From an uncultured Muribaculaceae bacterium (GTDB taxonomy: Bacteria; Bacteroidota; Bacteroidia; Bacteroidales; Muribaculaceae), in assembly GCA_910584665.1 (NCBI GenBank), contig CAJUBL010000011.1:1-54468 (forward strand): a DNA stretch of 54,468 nt, written 5' to 3'. The translations under genes were made by a program, and so were the position numbers. This document shows, one piece after another, positions 51,577 to 54,468 of the stretch (the first letter of the stretch is position 1; every line of letters begins with the position of its first letter). Below the pieces are notes generated by a model. It was not told the origin of the DNA, made no database searches, and was given only the letters and a program-made list of their open reading frames with translations.

Positions 51577-51726
51577 ATGAGAGATAAAAGAAAACGCCAG
51601 AAGTTCAACTGGGTAGCTGTAGGGGCTGTTGTACTTATCCTGTTATTGTTACTATGGTTTGTCATAGCTGATAGTAACGGAGATCCGAACAATGGCTGTA
51701 TAATGCCGGCTGTAAGGCTTTTGTAG
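51577..51726 (+). CDS. Small single-span membrane protein (49 residues)
   Basis: A 49-residue open reading frame, MRDKRKRQKFNW followed by a 19-residue hydrophobic helix (VAVGAVVLILLLLLWFVIA) and a short polar tail with one Cys (NNGCIMPAVRLL). The strongly positive N-terminus and the helix predict an inner-membrane protein with the N-terminus in the cytoplasm. It is a clean start-to-stop frame in an otherwise noncoding, AT-rich gap. No family is recognised. It is 136 bases upstream of the ABC operon and has no clear promoter. Confidence 0.6.
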   Translation: MRDKRKRQKFNWVAVGAVVLILLLLLWFVIADSNGDPNNGCIMPAVRLL

Positions 51727-51798
51727 AATTATACTACATGTCGATCTGTGTTGCGGAATGTTGCCGATATACATTCCGCAACATTTTTTGTTAAAATA

Positions 51799-51847
51799 TT
51801 TGGATGTTTTAATAAAATAGTCTTACCTTTGTGGTGTACTACAACAC
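51799..51847 (+). promoter_or_regulatory. Promoter and GntR-type operator of the ABC operon
   Basis: TTTG (51799-51802), 21 bases, then TACCTTTG (51824-51831). Right after the -7 box lies a dyad GTGT-N6-ACAC (51834-51847), with another ACAC at 51852-51855. It spans the likely start of transcription, where a repressor would block initiation, and the operon contains its own YtrA-type GntR protein. Confidence 0.6.
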
Positions 51848-51862
51848 TAATACACTATAAAG

Positions 51863-52699
51863 ATGATTTCAATCAAAAATCTAACGTTTGCTTATCACCG
51901 TACAAAACCGGTTATAGACGATATGTCGATAGACCTGTCGGACGGACTTGTGTATGGACTACTCGGACCTAACGGAGCCGGCAAGTCAACCCTACTCTAT
52001 CTTATCGCGGGTCTGCTGACGCCCACATGCGGTAAAGTGGAGTTAAACGGGACTCAGACAAGACTGAGGCGTCCGGAGACATTGGCTGATATTTTCATCG
52101 TGCCTGAAGAGTTTGATCTGCCTTCGATCAGGCTCAGCCGTTATGTAAAACTTAATACCCGATACTATCCGAATTTCTCGGAGTCGGACATGCGTCGTCA
52201 TCTGGAGATGTTCTCAATGGATTCGGATCCTAATCTCGGACGCCTGTCTATGGGGCAGAAGAAAAAAGTTTTCATGGCATTCGCTCTTGCCTGCAATACT
52301 AAGGTGCTGCTTATGGATGAGCCGACCAATGGACTTGACATACCCGGCAAGAGCGTGTTCCGCCGATTCATTGCCTCGAATATGAATGAAGATCGTACTG
52401 TAATTATCTCGACCCACCAGGTGAGGGATATAGATAATCTGCTTGACCATATTGTGATGGTTGATACTCACAGGCTTATATGTTCGGCGCCGATGTCTCT
52501 TATCTCCGATCGGCTGACGTTTACGACGACGAGCAATCCGGACCGGATAGCCCAAGCGCTTTTTGTACAGCCTACAGTTTCCGGCACAAATGTAATACTG
52601 CCTAATGATGGCAACGACGATACCCGCGTGGATCTGGAGATGCTTTTTCAGTTTGCGCTTGAGAAGCCGGAATTATTCAACAGTCAATTAGGAATATGA
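51863..52699 (+). CDS. ABC transporter ATP-binding protein
   Basis: A 278-residue ATPase. Walker A is GPNGAGKST (about residues 36-44), the signature is LSMGQKKKVFMAFALA, and Walker B is VLLMDEPTNGLD, followed by ISTHQVRDI as the H-loop. It has a C-terminal extension after about residue 215. It belongs with the ATPases partnered by ABC-2-type permeases and a YtrA-type regulator. The following gene supplies the membrane part. Substrate unknown. Confidence 0.93.
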   Translation: MISIKNLTFAYHRTKPVIDDMSIDLSDGLVYGLLGPNGAGKSTLLYLIAGLLTPTCGKVELNGTQTRLRRPETLADIFIVPEEFDLPSIRLSRYVKLNTRYYPNFSESDMRRHLEMFSMDSDPNLGRLSMGQKKKVFMAFALACNTKVLLMDEPTNGLDIPGKSVFRRFIASNMNEDRTVIISTHQVRDIDNLLDHIVMVDTHRLICSAPMSLISDRLTFTTTSNPDRIAQALFVQPTVSGTNVILPNDGNDDTRVDLEMLFQFALEKPELFNSQLGI

Positions 52700-52715
52700 T
52701 AAGAATTAACAAACG

Positions 52716-53522
52716 ATGGATAAGATAAAAAATTTCAATCCCGGGCGTATGATGTCGCTCGTAGGCAAGATAATCATGGAGCAGCCCAAAGTGTTTATTA
52801 TGAGAATGCTGCTTCTTTTAGGCGCTCTGACGGTCGGTGCGGTTTTTGTAGGTATGGTTGACGTGGAGCATTATCGCTGGAGCCGTTCTGACAGAGACTG
52901 GGCGCACGAATCAGAACTTGCCTATTTCATGGTTATGTTGTTTGTGTTGGGTTTTGTCTATACATCGATGGCATTCAATGAGGCGAGGAATAAGCCGGGG
53001 CGTATTTCCATGCTGATGCTTCCGGCCAGGTATTCAGAGAAATATTCAGCCAGGTTTATCATCTACGTTCCGTTGTTTCTGATTATGTTTGCCGCCGCCA
53101 TGTGGATCGCAGACGCCGTAAGGGTCTTTTCATTGTCGATATTCTATCCGGAATTTATGCATCGGGTCGAATTCCTTACAATTTCAGAAGACAATTATCG
53201 TGATATAAGTCAGATACTTGCTGTGTTTGTAGCAATGCAGTCGTTTTATTGGCTTGGCGCCATACTGTGGCCACGTAACTCTTTTATAAAATCGTTCTCT
53301 GCCGTGACATTGTTAGGTGTATTTTATACAGCAATCACACCGATTCTTTATTTTGTCATAATAGGGAGAGAAAACAATATATGCAGAGTTGAATGGCTTG
53401 AAGATCTGAATCCTGAAAAGAGCTGTATTTTCTGGACTGTATCGACTGTCGTGTGTCTTGTCAACTATACATTGGCATACATAAGGCTGAAGGAGAGTGA
53501 TGTCATTCAACGGTTGTTATAA
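52716..53522 (+). CDS. ABC-2-like membrane protein of the YtrA operon
   Basis: A 268-residue membrane protein. Six hydrophobic helices are visible (for example MLLLLGALTVGAVFVGMV, YFMVMLFVLGFVYTSMAF and FIIYVPLFLIMFAAAMWIA). It lacks a recognisable signature, but its position between an ATPase and a GntR regulator fits the permease partner of the ABC pair. It starts 16 bases after the ATPase gene. A 12-base gap separates it from the regulator, so the three genes form one operon. Confidence 0.78.
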   Translation: MDKIKNFNPGRMMSLVGKIIMEQPKVFIMRMLLLLGALTVGAVFVGMVDVEHYRWSRSDRDWAHESELAYFMVMLFVLGFVYTSMAFNEARNKPGRISMLMLPARYSEKYSARFIIYVPLFLIMFAAAMWIADAVRVFSLSIFYPEFMHRVEFLTISEDNYRDISQILAVFVAMQSFYWLGAILWPRNSFIKSFSAVTLLGVFYTAITPILYFVIIGRENNICRVEWLEDLNPEKSCIFWTVSTVVCLVNYTLAYIRLKESDVIQRLL

Positions 53523-53534
53523 CAAAACTATTTT

Positions 53535-53900
53535 ATGGAATTCAAGGAAAACAATAAACCCATATATCTGCAGCTCGTCGACAAGATCTGTGATGATGTT
53601 CTGGCCGGCCGGTATGGTGACGATTCCCGGATACCGTCGGTGAGGGAGTTTGCCGCACAGGTCGAGGTAAACGCCAATACTGTGATGCGTACTTACGATT
53701 ACCTGCAGCAGAACGGGATAATATATAACAAGAGAGGTATAGGCTATTTCATTTCGGCAGGATCCTCGGAATTTATTAGGAAAGAACGTATGGAAAGATT
53801 CATGAATGACGAGATCGGAGAGCTGTTCGGCCGGCTCAGGCTATTGGGTGTGACTCCGGACCAGTTACTTGATATGTACACAGAATATTGCAATCAGTAA
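53535..53900 (+). CDS. GntR-family regulator, YtrA type
   Basis: A 121-residue protein with an N-terminal winged helix and almost no effector domain, the YtrA subfamily layout. The recognition region is DDSRIPSVREFAAQVEVNANTVMRTYDYLQQNG with the IPSVR and NTVMRTY motifs. Short C-terminal helices serve for dimerisation. YtrA regulators commonly repress their own ABC operon until an envelope stress signal appears. Here it is encoded downstream of the transporter genes rather than first, and a dyad sits at the operon promoter. Confidence 0.9.
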   Translation: MEFKENNKPIYLQLVDKICDDVLAGRYGDDSRIPSVREFAAQVEVNANTVMRTYDYLQQNGIIYNKRGIGYFISAGSSEFIRKERMERFMNDEIGELFGRLRLLGVTPDQLLDMYTEYCNQ

Positions 53901-53952
53901 TAGGCTGCGGTTAATAATAAGTATTGAACATTAGTATATAACAGAAAGAATA

Positions 53953-54423
53953 ATGAAACGTACCACATATATTATGTTTACTCTAATCATAGGAGGAGTT
54001 GTTTTAATGGCGTCACTGTTTACTTTGATAAAGTTTACGGGCGAGGAGTGTGACGACTCATGGAGGCATGGGCCGATGGTAATCTCTGAACAGGCTGATA
54101 CGATACAGTTGCCTGAGTTTGATACTCTGGATGTCAGCTACGGTTACAATGCTGGTGAAGGTCAGGACATGAGCATTTATGTAAGGAATGGCATGCATGT
54201 CAGGCTGTCGGTCGACAGTATTGCTAAAGATCCATATGCTCTTGTGCCGGAATCATTTGATGATGTCAATATAAAGGAAGATCGCGGAACGCTACATATG
54301 GAATTCATTTTTCCGAAAAGATTCTGTGAGTATGATGACTCGGTGTCGAGTCCAATCACAATCATGCTTCCTGTATCAATGACAGGCAATCTGAGCCGTG
54401 TGAGATGTAAAAATGAAGACTAA
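53953..54423 (+). CDS. Membrane-anchored hypothetical protein, possibly truncated
   Basis: A 156-residue protein with an N-terminal membrane helix (about residues 5-27) and an extracytoplasmic part. The latter has beta-strand-like segments including LDVSYGYNAGEGQD and PITIMLPVSMTGNLSRVRCKNED. This resembles the start of head-GIN/DUF2807-like beta-helix proteins, which would normally run for another 100 residues or so. The stop codon at 54421 may therefore be early, or the protein is a short variant. The window ends 45 bases further, and a new ATG at 54444 is too close to the edge to judge. It follows the regulator by 52 bases. Confidence 0.65.
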   Translation: MKRTTYIMFTLIIGGVVLMASLFTLIKFTGEECDDSWRHGPMVISEQADTIQLPEFDTLDVSYGYNAGEGQDMSIYVRNGMHVRLSVDSIAKDPYALVPESFDDVNIKEDRGTLHMEFIFPKRFCEYDDSVSSPITIMLPVSMTGNLSRVRCKNED

Positions 54424-54468
54424 TTGTAAAAAAGTAGGCTGTTATGTTGCTGTTTAATTTTCGCAGAC

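Overview
The window looks like a chromosomal stretch from a gut Bacteroidales bacterium, most likely family Muribaculaceae or a close relative. The evidence is the gene content (HU-CCDC81/SPOR protein, DUF6377-type regulator, long-form HisG, ATP-independent split ChrA, YtxH/holin membrane cluster) and the promoters. Nearly every convincing promoter fits the Bacteroidetes pattern TTTG - about 20 bases - TAnnTTTG, and Shine-Dalgarno sequences are scarce. The family name is an inference from gene content; no rRNA gene is present to confirm it. No tRNA, rRNA, CRISPR array, transposase or prophage was seen.

Layout. 1-982: start of a histidine operon (hisG, hisD) reading leftwards behind a long leader. 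1402-4135: a small-membrane-protein group (two YtxH proteins, a holin-like protein, a hypothetical), then prmA and a secreted beta-barrel candidate. 4125-16611: housekeeping genes in mixed orientation (FAD-dependent dehydrogenase, HAD phosphatase, nadC, rlmH, a large TPR protein, gdhA, a TPR/HTH regulator, mutL, an ATP-grasp-like protein). 16650-20041: a leftward operon of HU-SPOR protein, nitroreductase, DUF2520 protein, KdsC-type phosphatase and Maf. 20146-24061: TPR protein, CrtI-like FAD oxidoreductase and guaA.

24140-40998 is the main accessory feature: a 19-gene, about 17-kb leftward biosynthetic gene cluster of the aryl polyene/flexirubin type. A tyrosine ammonia-lyase should make 4-coumarate and a PaaK-type ligase should activate it. 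Two ACPs, two complete ketosynthases, two ketosynthase-like proteins lacking the active-site Cys, a ketoreductase and two hotdog dehydratases would build a conjugated aryl polyene. A methyltransferase, a thioesterase, two acyltransferases of different families, a glycosyltransferase, a CrtI-like oxidoreductase and a B12-type radical SAM enzyme would tailor or attach it to a lipid. The cluster is interrupted once, before the radical SAM gene, by a structured tandem repeat that also supplies a near-consensus promoter. The resorcinol-forming genes (darA/darB) and a dedicated exporter, which partner such clusters in flexirubin and proteobacterial aryl polyene producers, are absent from the window.

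41147-54468: META-domain lipoprotein, split chromate-type transporter and folC, then a leftward LptF/G-ribBA-ridA operon. After that come a divergent orphan ArgR, mltG, DUF2007 and SGNH genes, a 49-residue membrane protein, and a YtrA-type GntR/ABC transporter operon with a dyad at its promoter.
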